In this document: positions 38,888 through 46,657 of the stretch, piece after piece | Layout of the letters: each line of letters opens with the position of its first letter | Position numbering within the stretch: position 1 is the first letter of the stretch | Notes under the pieces: model-generated | Databases searched by the model: none | Told to the model about the DNA's origin: nothing | The model's input: only the letters and a program-made list of their open reading frames with translations | Program-made: the position numbers and the translations under genes | Assembly: GCA_964653555.1 (NCBI GenBank) | Contig: CAZZFT010000001.1 | Coordinates: 1 to 64,000 of the forward strand | DNA: 64,000 nt | DNA from: JAHEJV01 sp964653555 | Lineage (GTDB): Bacteria; Myxococcota_A; UBA9160; SMWR01 | Direction: 5' to 3'

Positions 38888-39926
38888 TGTCGAGTCCAGG
38901 GAGGTTCGTCATGAGGACCTCCGGAGTCGGCTCATCGGGGCACGGTAGCCCAGGGAGGTATGGGGCCGGTCTTCGTTGTATTCGCGGAGCCACTTCGGCA
39001 GGGCTCTGGTTCGCTGATTCGAGGTGCGGTAGGGCCGGGCGTAGGCCCACTCGCGGAGCAGGGTCTGGATGAATCGCTCCGCTTTGCCGTTGGTCTGCGG
39101 GCGATAGGGCCTCGTGTAGAGGTGACGAATTCCCAGCTCCTGGAGCGTCTGATTGAAGACGTGGGAGACGTAGCAAGAGCCGTTGTCCGTGAGGACGGCC
39201 TGGACGAGGACGCCGCGCCGACGAAGCCAGCGCAGGGCACGGTGCACAAACGCCTCGGCACTCTGTGCGCGTTCATCGGGCAGCACTTCCGCGTAGGTGA
39301 CCCGGCTGTGATCATCCACGCAGACGTGGACGAACTCCCAGCCGATGCCTCGCTGGCGGGTCCGGCGGTGGCCATGGATGCGATGGCCTACCCCCCCCGG
39401 ATCCGACCGAGCTTCTTGACGTCCAGATGGAGGATCTCGCCCGGCTGCTCGCGCTCGTAGCGCACGACCGCGGGCTTCGGAGTCAGCTTCGAGAGCCGCT
39501 CGAGGCCGCAGCGCTTGAGGACTGCGGCCACCGTCGAGCGCGGCACGCCGAGGCGGTGAGCGATCTGCAGGGCTGTCTTCCGGCGATGGCGCAGCTTGGC
39601 GATCTGCCGTTCCCGCCAGGCCGGGGTTCGCTGCGGCACCCGTCGCGGCCGACACGGCCGATCCGCCAAGCCGGATCGGCCGTCCTCCCGGTATCTCCGG
39701 CACCAGCGATAGACGGTCCGCACGCTGACACCGGCCGCCTGCGCGGTGTCCTCCACGGCCCAGCCCAGACGATGCACTCGCTCGACCAGGAGCTCGCGGG
39801 TGTACGGGGTCGTTTTGGCGTTAGGATGAAGTCTCACCTGGGGTCCCTCCGGGAGAGTGGTTGAGGTTTCGCAACCCCATTCTCTCCGGAGGTCACCCCG
39901 GGTGACCAACGCTCCTGGAATTGACA
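38888..39926 (-). mobile_element. IS481-family insertion sequence
   Basis: Complete element of 1,039 bp. The ends are imperfect inverted repeats beginning TGTCGAGTCCAGG (left) and TGTCAATTCCAGG (right end read inward), 14 of the first 20 bases matching. A shared inner block ACCTCCGGAG lies about 30 bases in on both sides. It is flanked by CCTAG repeats, the target preference of IS481. It carries one transposase gene on the minus strand, interrupted by a frameshift. Confidence 0.88.
38909..39837 (-). pseudogene. IS481-family transposase, split by a frameshift in a G8 run
   Basis: N-terminal helix-turn-helix part from GTG 39837 (RLHPNAKTTPYTRELLVERV, GVSVRTVYRW), first DDE aspartate in LHLDVKKLG, then a stop at 39388. 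The rest continues in another frame (GWEFVHVCVDDHSRVTYAEV, VLTDNGSCY, NGKAERFIQTLL) to 38909, giving a full DDE integrase core. The break falls in eight consecutive G on the coding strand (39391-39398). One extra G would restore a single reading frame. Either a real one-base loss, a sequencing error or -1 slippage would explain it. Confidence 0.85.
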
Positions 39927-39931
39927 CCTAG
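39927..39931. repeat. Target-site duplication of the IS481-family element, right copy
   Basis: CCTAG, repeating 38882-38886. CTA at 39928-39930 is also the stop codon (TAG) of the leftward dehalogenase gene, so the element went in exactly at a stop codon. Confidence 0.7.
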
Positions 39932-40833
39932 GGCAGCCGACGGAGCCACTCGGCGAGGACCCGGCCCAGCTCGTCGGGAGAGTCCTCCTGGAGGAAGTGC
40001 GTGCCGGGCACGCGGGCGACCTCTTGGTGGCGCCAGCCCTCTGCAAAGCCCTCCGGCGCCATGTGGCGGATCGCGCCCGGCTCCGCGTCGACGCGCAACT
40101 TCGGCACGTCCGACTCGGGCAGCCAGCGCAGGAAGTCCTCCATCGCCGCCGCGACCCCGGCGGGCTCTCCGTCGATCGGCAGCGAGCGCATCCAGGACAG
40201 GATCGGGCGGCGACTCTCTCCCGGCTCGCGGAACGGGCGTCGGTACTCGCGCAGCTCTTCTTCGCCCCACCCGCGCAGCGGCGCGTACTGCGGGAACATG
40301 AACTCGAAGAAGACGTCCTGCTCGAGAATCAGCGCCTCGCCCTCGTCGGAGCGAACCCTGCGCATCAGGGTCGGCGACCACTCGGGCAGCTTGTCGAGCT
40401 GGAGCGGGAAGGCGAAGGCCTCGGCGTAGGCGATGCCGCGCACGGCTTCCCGGTGCCGGTTCGCCCAGTGGAAGCCGAGCGCCGCACCCCAGTCATGGAG
40501 GACCAGGGTCACGCGCTCGCGGATCGAGAGGGCGTCGAGGAAGGCCTCGAGGTATCGGTAGCTCTCCGAGAAGCCGTACCGGTCCGGGCCGCTCGGCTCG
40601 AGTTTGTCGGAGTCGCCCATGCCGATCAGGTCGGGAGCGATGCACCGGCCCAGGTCCTCGAGGTGGGGGACCACGCCTCGCCACAGATGGGACGAGGTGG
40701 GGTTGCCGTGAAGGAGCACGATCGGGTCCCCCTTTCCGGCCGCCACATATGCCATGCGGGAGTCGAGAACCCGCTGGCGCTCCTTCCGCCGACCCTTGCC
40801 TCCCGCGTCGATCACGAGCGCTCCGACGCTCAC
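39928..40833 (-). CDS. Haloalkane dehalogenase (subfamily II-like)
   Basis: Alpha/beta hydrolase of 301 residues with the full dehalogenase pattern. HGNPTSSHLWR is at 42-52, with halide-binding Asn44. The nucleophile Asp114 is followed by Trp115 (VLHDWG), the second halide ligand. The acid is Glu138 (YAEAFAFP) and the base His279 (GTHFLQED). This Asp-His-Glu layout is that of LinB-type enzymes, which cleave C-halogen bonds by hydrolysis. The GTG start immediately follows the stop of the upstream SDR gene (TAG then GTG), though the ATG at residue 27 is also possible. Its stop lies in the IS481 target repeat, but the protein is intact. Confidence 0.88.
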   Translation of the reverse strand: MSVGALVIDAGGKGRRKERQRVLDSRMAYVAAGKGDPIVLLHGNPTSSHLWRGVVPHLEDLGRCIAPDLIGMGDSDKLEPSGPDRYGFSESYRYLEAFLDALSIRERVTLVLHDWGAALGFHWANRHREAVRGIAYAEAFAFPLQLDKLPEWSPTLMRRVRSDEGEALILEQDVFFEFMFPQYAPLRGWGEEELREYRRPFREPGESRRPILSWMRSLPIDGEPAGVAAAMEDFLRWLPESDVPKLRVDAEPGAIRHMAPEGFAEGWRHQEVARVPGTHFLQEDSPDELGRVLAEWLRRLP

Positions 40834-41637
40834 CTACTCCGGGGTGAGGCTCGCGGCCATGCGGGCCGCGAGGCGGTAGGGCCCCCGTTGCATCAAGCCG
40901 GTGAAGACGCGCGTGAAGCGACCGTGGACGATCACGCGCCGACCGCTCATGCACGCATCGTAGGCCTCTTCGGCCACCTGCCGGGGGGTGAGGCGCATGC
41001 GCCGCATCGGCCCCGAGGCCATGGACTCGCTCCACGGCGTGCCGTCGAAGATCTCGGTGTCGGTGTAGCCCGGAAGGCTCGCCGTCGAGTGGATCCCTTC
41101 GCGGGCGTACTCCTCGGCGATCGCCTCGGAGAGACGGATCACCAGCGCCTTCACCCCCGCATACAGGGTGGCTCGCGGCGACCCCGGGAAAAAGGCCGCC
41201 GGGGAGGCCACCTGCACGATCCGGCCGAAGCGCCGCTCCACCATGCCGGCGAGCAGCCGGTGGGTCAGCTCGCAGGGCGCGATCCCCATCACCTGCAGCA
41301 TCCGCTGATGCTCCGCCCAGGGGCGATCGCCGTAGCGGCCGTGGAGGCTGAATCCCGCATTGTTGACGAGGAAGTCGACCGCCAGTGCGCGGCGATCGAG
41401 CTCGCTCGCGATGGCCGCCGGGGCGCCCGGATCGGCGAGGTCGGCGACCAGAGGAACGGCGTCGATACCGTGGTGCGAGGAGAGCGTGTCGGTGAGCGCC
41501 TCGAGCCGATCTCTGCGCCGCGCGACGGCGACCACGTTCCAGCCGCGCTCGGCGAGGCACTCCGCGAACGCCCAGCCGATCCCCGACGACGCGCCGGTGA
41601 CGAGTCCGAGACGGCCCTCCCCCTCGCGCCCGCTCAC
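40834..41637 (-). CDS. SDR family oxidoreductase
   Basis: SDR of 267 residues in the DltE-like group: GLVTGASSGIGWAFAECLAE, FLVNNAGFSLHG, catalytic Ser in VQVASPAAFF and Tyr/Lys in YAGVKALV. Arg residues after strand 2 (VARRRDRLE) suggest NADP(H). The GTG start follows GAGGT. Its stop abuts the start of the dehalogenase gene, so the two are made together. Oxidation of an alcohol released by dehalogenation would fit but is inference. Confidence 0.88.
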   Translation of the reverse strand: MSGREGEGRLGLVTGASSGIGWAFAECLAERGWNVVAVARRRDRLEALTDTLSSHHGIDAVPLVADLADPGAPAAIASELDRRALAVDFLVNNAGFSLHGRYGDRPWAEHQRMLQVMGIAPCELTHRLLAGMVERRFGRIVQVASPAAFFPGSPRATLYAGVKALVIRLSEAIAEEYAREGIHSTASLPGYTDTEIFDGTPWSESMASGPMRRMRLTPRQVAEEAYDACMSGRRVIVHGRFTRVFTGLMQRGPYRLAARMAASLTPE

Positions 41638-41677
41638 GAGAGCGGACCTCGTACAGGGAGGGTCGGCCGCCGGGCGC

Positions 41678-42874
41678 TCAGTCCTTCACCCGGATCGATC
41701 CGCCGTCCCCCTGGCTGTACCGCTTCTGGTAGTCCGACGCCGGGCCGTACTTCTCGACGATCCGGTCGAGGTCGAAGCCGAAGAAGCGCGCGGCGTTCTC
41801 CGCGCACAGCTTGCGCTGTGTCTCCGGCGGAAGGTCGCCCATGTGCTTCTGGATCGACTCGCGGCTGCGCGGGAACGTCCCTTCCATGTGTGGGTAGTCC
41901 GAGCCCCAGGCGATGCAGTCCTCGAGAACGTCGAGATTGCGGATCCCCGGCGGATCTTCTTGGAAGGTGAGCAGCATGTTGTCGCGGACGTACTCGCTCG
42001 GCGGCTTCTTCAGTCTCGGCCGCAGGAAGGCGCCGTTGTCGTGCCACATCCGGTCCATCACCAGCAGATACCACGGTGCCCAGCCGATGCCTCCCTCGAC
42101 GAGCGCCACCTTCAGGTTCGGGAAGCGGTCGAAGATGCCGGCCGAGACGAAGTCCATCGTGATCTCCGCCGCATCCGCCTGGCAGTAGACGAACTCCTTC
42201 AGGATGAAGCCCGGCTGCTGCGGCAGGCGTCCGAAGGCACCGCCGGTACCGATGTGGTTCGCGAGCGGCACGGAGAGGTCGGAGATCGTCGACCAGAGTC
42301 GGTCGTACTCGGGGCTGCAGTAGCCGCCCTCGATCTCGCCGACGTAGGGGACCGCCACCGAAACCGCGCGCGCGCCGAGCTTCTCGACCGAGCGCTTCGC
42401 CTCTGTGATCGACAGATCGATATCCCAGGAGGGCAGGATCGCCGGAGCGATGCTGCGGTCCACAGTGTCCTTGAAGAAGTCCAGGACCCAGTCGTTGTAC
42501 ACCCGGCACATGTCGGCCACGACCTCGCGGTCGGGCTGGTCCATCCAGTAGTGGAAGCCGTAGCAGACCTCTCCCTGGACGTCGTCGAAGATCATGTCGT
42601 GCTTGCGGGGCTCCGACTCGAACTTTCCGCGACGACCTTCCTCGTAGCGCGCGCCCTTGTAGGAGCGCTCGTTCTCGGCGTACTCCTCCATCGCCTCGAG
42701 GCCCACCCAGCGCACGAGCCGGTCACCCATCAGGATCTGGTCGCCCTTGGGCGTCGACTCCACGCGCGGCGCGCGATCCTTGAACTTCTTGAGGCAGTTC
42801 TGCTGGTACAGGTCGCGGGGCTCGTGGATGTGGTTGTCAGCGCTGATGATCGGGTACCAGTCGTGGCTGGCCAT
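41678..42874 (-). CDS. Amidohydrolase-family (ACMSD-like) metal-dependent hydrolase, copy 1
   Basis: TIM-barrel protein of 398 residues in the amidohydrolase 2 / ACMSD superfamily, whose members decarboxylate or hydrolyse acids. Metal-site blocks: ISADNHIHEPRDLY, PLANHIGTGG and IAWGSDYPHMEGTFP. VALVEGGIGWAPWYL is typical of the group. AGGAG precedes the ATG. It is first in a leftward group with the SDR and the dehalogenase. An inverted repeat lies 30 bases upstream of its start. Confidence 0.88.
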   Translation of the reverse strand: MASHDWYPIISADNHIHEPRDLYQQNCLKKFKDRAPRVESTPKGDQILMGDRLVRWVGLEAMEEYAENERSYKGARYEEGRRGKFESEPRKHDMIFDDVQGEVCYGFHYWMDQPDREVVADMCRVYNDWVLDFFKDTVDRSIAPAILPSWDIDLSITEAKRSVEKLGARAVSVAVPYVGEIEGGYCSPEYDRLWSTISDLSVPLANHIGTGGAFGRLPQQPGFILKEFVYCQADAAEITMDFVSAGIFDRFPNLKVALVEGGIGWAPWYLLVMDRMWHDNGAFLRPRLKKPPSEYVRDNMLLTFQEDPPGIRNLDVLEDCIAWGSDYPHMEGTFPRSRESIQKHMGDLPPETQRKLCAENAARFFGFDLDRIVEKYGPASDYQKRYSQGDGGSIRVKD

Positions 42875-42904
42875 GGAGGGTCTCCTGTGACGCTCGTCGT
42901 CGAA

Positions 42905-42928
42905 TTACGGTATGGAGATCTACGGTAA
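42905..42928. promoter_or_regulatory. 24-bp inverted repeat upstream of amidohydrolase copy 1
   Basis: TTACGGTA, eight bases, TACGGTAA. The arms pair at 7 of 8 positions. It begins 31 bases before the leftward amidohydrolase start. Size and symmetry suit a TetR- or GntR-type operator. It is different in sequence from the recurrent island element. Confidence 0.5.
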
Positions 42929-43065
42929 CGGTCAATCGGAAGTTCGCTATCGCCCGCGCGCGACGCACTCGCCGTCGGCCGCCTCACAGGCAAAATTCGT
43001 CTCCAGAACAGCTGGTTATCCGTCAGTCGCCCTTCGGGATACCCCGGGCCGTTGGAATTCGGGCT

Positions 43066-43097
43066 TGTTTTTTGTGCCAAGATTTAACAAAAATAAT
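43066..43097. promoter_or_regulatory. Island element, copy 8 (AT-rich inverted repeat)
   Basis: It starts TGTTTTTTGTGCC and ends TTAACAAAAATAAT. The outer arms pair at 8 of 10 positions. It lies 35 bases before the rightward SDR start (43132), in the divergent gap with the amidohydrolase gene. It shares GTGCC/AAAAAT features with the other copies but is a looser match. Confidence 0.4.
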
Positions 43098-43131
43098 GGG
43101 CCCCGCAAGATCGCCCGGAAGGAGCCCAGGC

Positions 43132-44091
43132 ATGGCCCACGTCCTCTCCCGCTTCGGCGCCGCTGCCACGGCCTCCGAGGTGATCGCCGGCGTCGATCTC
43201 TCCGGTCGGACTGCCGTCGTCACGGGGGGATCGACCGGTCTCGGCGCAGAGACCGCGCGGGCGCTCGCCGGGGCGGGGGCCCGCGTCGTGCTCACCGGGC
43301 GCGATGCGGCGAAGGCGGAGAAGGTCGCCGCCGAGATCGCCGCCGCTACGCGCGCGCCCGCCGTCCTGGCCGAGGTCCTCGACCTGGCTCGAGAGGAGAG
43401 CGTCCGGAGCTGCGCGCGACGGATCCTCGACCGCTGCGAGGGGATCCAGATCCTCGTGGCGAATGCCGGTCTCTTCAAGCCGCCTCAGCGCTACGACGAC
43501 CGCGAGCGCGAGATGCACTTCTCGGCGAACCACCTCGGTCACTTCCTGCTCACTGGGCTCCTCGCGCCCGCTCTGTTCGCGGGCGCACCGGCGCGCGTGG
43601 TCGTGCTCAGCTCGGCGGGGCACCACTTCTGCCCGGTCGTCTTCGACGATCTGGAGCTCCGACAGCGCGAGTACGAGCCCGCCGAGGCCTACGGCCAGTC
43701 GAAGACGGCGAATGCACTCTTTGCACTCGAGCTCGACCGACGCTGGCGGGCGAAGGGCGTGCGGGCCTTCGCCGTACACCCGGGAGAGATCATGACCGAC
43801 CTCGCTCGCTACGTGACGCGGGACGAGGTGAAGGCCACCATCGACCGCAGCCCGACGGGCGCTCGGCACCGGACCGTTGCCCAGGGAGCCGCCACCTCCG
43901 TCTGGGCGGCGACCGCCCCGGAGCTCGCGGGGCACGGCGGCCTGTATCTGGAGGACTGCGGCGTCGCGCCCGAGGTCGATCGCTTCGAGGGGTTCCGCGG
44001 CGTGCGACCCTACGCGCGCGATCCCGAGCTGGCCGTCCGGTTGTGGGAGGTCTCCGAGCAGCTCGTGGGCGAGCGCTTCGACGCTCTCTGA
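43132..44091 (+). CDS. SDR family oxidoreductase (retinol dehydrogenase/WWOX-like)
   Basis: SDR of 319 residues from the longer group related to retinol dehydrogenases: TAVVTGGSTGLGAETARALA, LVANAGLFKPPQ, SANHLGHFLLTGLL, VVLSSAGHHF and YGQSKTANAL (Tyr/Lys). ANAG replaces NNAG, normal for this group. The ATG at 43132 follows GGAAGGAG; the longer frame upstream is not needed. It opens a rightward operon with ferredoxin, phosphotransferase, DUF7065, and hydantoinase A and B genes. Confidence 0.9.
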   Translation: MAHVLSRFGAAATASEVIAGVDLSGRTAVVTGGSTGLGAETARALAGAGARVVLTGRDAAKAEKVAAEIAAATRAPAVLAEVLDLAREESVRSCARRILDRCEGIQILVANAGLFKPPQRYDDREREMHFSANHLGHFLLTGLLAPALFAGAPARVVVLSSAGHHFCPVVFDDLELRQREYEPAEAYGQSKTANALFALELDRRWRAKGVRAFAVHPGEIMTDLARYVTRDEVKATIDRSPTGARHRTVAQGAATSVWAATAPELAGHGGLYLEDCGVAPEVDRFEGFRGVRPYARDPELAVRLWEVSEQLVGERFDAL

Positions 44092-44132
44092 GGGAGACCG
44101 ACGCGTCGCGGCGTCGAGGAAGGAGGCAAGAC

Positions 44133-44324
44133 GTGCGAGTCAAGGTCGACTGGGATCGCTGTCATGGCCACGGGTTGTGCGCCGGCGAGGCGCCCGAGGT
44201 CTTCGCACTGCGGGACGACGGGGAGCTCGACGTGCTGCTGGAGCGACCTGCGGAGGGGCTCCGCCCCCAGGTGGAGAGCGCGGTGCGCTTCTGCCCGACG
44301 CGGGCGATCTCGATCGAGGAGTAG
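44133..44324 (+). CDS. Single-cluster [3Fe-4S] ferredoxin (cytochrome P450-partner type)
   Basis: A 63-residue ferredoxin: VDWDRCHGHGLCAGEAPEVF and AVRFCPTRAISIEE. The ligands are Cys10, Cys16 and Cys54. The position of the usual fourth Cys is not Cys, which indicates a 3Fe-4S cluster, as in actinobacterial P450 ferredoxins. AAGGAGG lies before the GTG start. No P450 is in the window, so its partner must be elsewhere or be a different oxygenase. It lies 41 bases after the SDR gene and 30 before the phosphotransferase gene. Confidence 0.9.
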   Translation: MRVKVDWDRCHGHGLCAGEAPEVFALRDDGELDVLLERPAEGLRPQVESAVRFCPTRAISIEE

Positions 44325-44354
44325 CCGCGGCGCCGGTCGCGGGACGGAGTAAGA

Positions 44355-45710
44355 ATGGATCAGCAGGCGCTGCGAAGCTGGGTGGCCGAGGCGGCGGGTG
44401 GCGAGGTCGTGCGCTTCGAGCGACTCGGAGGGGGCAACTCCCGAGAAGCGTGGCTGGCCGACGTCGCGCGCGGCGGGCAGACCCTCGAGCTGTTGCTGCG
44501 GCGGGACGCAGGGGGCGGCCCCATGTCCGGGACCGAGCTTTCGATCGAGCGCGAATCCCGCGTCTACCGCGCGCTCGCCGGAGGTCCCGTGCCAGTGCCT
44601 CGGGTCCACGGCGTCGCCCGGGATGCCGTGCTGCTCGACCGCGTCCCCGGACGCGCCCAATGGGCGACGCTCGTCGATCCGGCCGAGCGCGAGTCGGTGT
44701 CGCGCCATTTCGTCGAGATCCTCGCCGATCTCCACCGGATGGATCCGCGCCGGCTCGACCTGCCCGGCTTCCCGCTGCCGACGTCGCCCGAGGACCATGC
44801 GCGCTGCGACCTCGCACTCTGGGAGCGCCTGTACGACCGGCACGTCGGTCGTCCGAATCCCTTCGTGCGTTTCGGACTCGCCTGGTTGCGGCGCAACGCG
44901 CCCCTTTCGGTGGCGCGCACGGTGCTGGTCCACGGGGACTGCGGGACGGGAAACTTCCTGTTCCACGACGGATCCGTCAGCGCGGTGCTCGACTGGGAGT
45001 TCAGCCACATCGGGGATCCCGTCGACGATCTCGGGTGCATCGTCCTCCACGACTTCGTGCAGGGCAGCGACCTGAGTCCCTATTTCACGCTCTACCGCGA
45101 TCTCGCCGACGTCGAGGTGGAGCGCTCGAAGCTGCTCTACTACCTGGCCTTCATGAGCCTGCGGTGTCTGGTCGCGTGCTCGATCGCGCTCGGGGCGACC
45201 AACCGGTCGATGGAGCGCGGTGTGTACCTGTCGGTGATCCACCTGTTCGAGCGCTGTCTCGTGCAGGCAATCGCCCAGCACGGGCAGGTGGAGCTCGAAG
45301 CCGCGCCGCTCCCCGCGGAGGGGGCGGCCACGCCGCACTCCCCGCTCTACGAGGTGATGCTCGCCGACCTGCGCGAGGTCATCCTGCCGGCGTTGGCTCG
45401 GGACGAGGTCGCTGTGCGCCGCGCGGCCGCCACCTCGAACATCCTCGTCTACCTCGCAGGCTTCGAGCGGCGGGGACGCGAGCTGGCGGAGGCCGAGCAG
45501 GACGACGCTGCGCGGGTGCTCGGTGAGCGCGCGGCGACCTGTGAGGAGAGCGAGCGTCGGCTCGACCAGCTGGCCGCGGCCCACGAGCCTAGGCGCGAGA
45601 ACGACTGGCTCGGCTACCTGTCGCGGCGAAGCGACCGGGAGCTCGCGCTCTGGGGGCCGACCCTGGGCGAGCGAGCCGCTCGGTCCGTTCGCGTGGAGGC
45701 CTACCTGTGA
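44355..45710 (+). CDS. APH/choline kinase-fold phosphotransferase, copy 1
   Basis: Kinase-like protein of 451 residues. The aminoglycoside phosphotransferase catalytic loop is intact: HGDCGTGN from His193 with Asp195 and Asn200, followed by LDWEFSHIGDPVDDLG with the metal-binding Asp. The C-terminal 130 residues are helical and shared with the copy at 52600. Related proteins are widespread in catabolic clusters and may phosphorylate small alcohols. The substrate is unknown. Its TGA overlaps the GTG of the next gene (GTGA). Confidence 0.87.
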   Translation: MDQQALRSWVAEAAGGEVVRFERLGGGNSREAWLADVARGGQTLELLLRRDAGGGPMSGTELSIERESRVYRALAGGPVPVPRVHGVARDAVLLDRVPGRAQWATLVDPAERESVSRHFVEILADLHRMDPRRLDLPGFPLPTSPEDHARCDLALWERLYDRHVGRPNPFVRFGLAWLRRNAPLSVARTVLVHGDCGTGNFLFHDGSVSAVLDWEFSHIGDPVDDLGCIVLHDFVQGSDLSPYFTLYRDLADVEVERSKLLYYLAFMSLRCLVACSIALGATNRSMERGVYLSVIHLFERCLVQAIAQHGQVELEAAPLPAEGAATPHSPLYEVMLADLREVILPALARDEVAVRRAAATSNILVYLAGFERRGRELAEAEQDDAARVLGERAATCEESERRLDQLAAAHEPRRENDWLGYLSRRSDRELALWGPTLGERAARSVRVEAYL

Positions 45711-46651
45711 TCGAGCCTCGCGACGACTCGTTCCACGAGCCCACCAGCGACCACCCCGAGTGGAACGAGACCTTCTGGTTTTCCTTCGCCGTTCCCGAGC
45801 GCAAGATCTCGGGCACCCTCTACCCGGTCTTCCGCCGCAACCTCGGAGCGGTGGGCTGCTGCATCGTGCTCTGGGACGAAGCCGACCCGTTGCCCTGGGA
45901 GGCATTGTACTACGACTACCGGTACTGGATGCCCTGGCCCGAAGGCGACCTCACGTGCTTCGCGCTGGCCAACGGCTACGAGGCCGAGTGTGTGGCGCCG
46001 CTCTCGGACTACCGGCTCCGCTACGCCGACGGCGATGTGCTCGAATTGGATCTGGTCTTCTCCGCGCTGATCCCGCCGCACGAGACGGCGATGAAGGGGC
46101 TGGGCTTCGCCGGCGCCGCCCACTGGGATCAGCACGGTCGGATCACCGGTCGCCTCCGGCTGCGCGGGGAGGAGATCGCGGTCGACAGCATCTACATGCG
46201 CGACCGGTCCTGGGGACCGCGTCCGGCGGCGCGCGGGCCACGGCGGATGGGCTACACGACGGGCTTCCACGAGTCCGCCGGCTTCCACACCATCAGTGCG
46301 GCCGAGGACATGCTCGCGCCCCGGCCGAAGGAGCCGATCTTCCAGGGCTACCTGTGGCGGGACGGCGTGGTGGCGGACGTGGTCGGGGGAGAGCGTCGCG
46401 TGGTCGAACGCGACCCCGACGGACGTTGGCCGATCCGGGTCGAGATCGAGCTCAGGGACGCACTCGGACGCACGCTCGAGACCGAGGGGCGCTGCGAGAA
46501 CCGGCTCGCCTTTCCCGCGCTGCCGGGAAACTTCAACTGGATGAGCCTCACCCGCTGGACCCTCGACGGCGCCGAGGCCTGGGGCGAGGATCAGGACATC
46601 TGGAACGTCGGGTCCTGGCGCGACTTCGCCCACGCGCGGCCGAGCCGCTAG
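45707..46651 (+). CDS. DUF7065/DUF7064 lipocalin-like protein, copy 2
   Basis: A 314-residue protein with the signature YMRDRSWGPRPA in the middle and beta-rich sequence on both sides (YDYRYWMPWPEGDL; GRLRLRGEEIAVDS). Same CrtC/AttH-like two-barrel family as the copies at 12796 and 55589. Coupled to the phosphotransferase gene by a GTGA overlap, and followed six bases later by hydantoinase A. A role in handling a hydrophobic substrate is inference. Confidence 0.8.
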   Translation: MIEPRDDSFHEPTSDHPEWNETFWFSFAVPERKISGTLYPVFRRNLGAVGCCIVLWDEADPLPWEALYYDYRYWMPWPEGDLTCFALANGYEAECVAPLSDYRLRYADGDVLELDLVFSALIPPHETAMKGLGFAGAAHWDQHGRITGRLRLRGEEIAVDSIYMRDRSWGPRPAARGPRRMGYTTGFHESAGFHTISAAEDMLAPRPKEPIFQGYLWRDGVVADVVGGERRVVERDPDGRWPIRVEIELRDALGRTLETEGRCENRLAFPALPGNFNWMSLTRWTLDGAEAWGEDQDIWNVGSWRDFAHARPSR

Positions 46652-46657
46652 TCCGCC

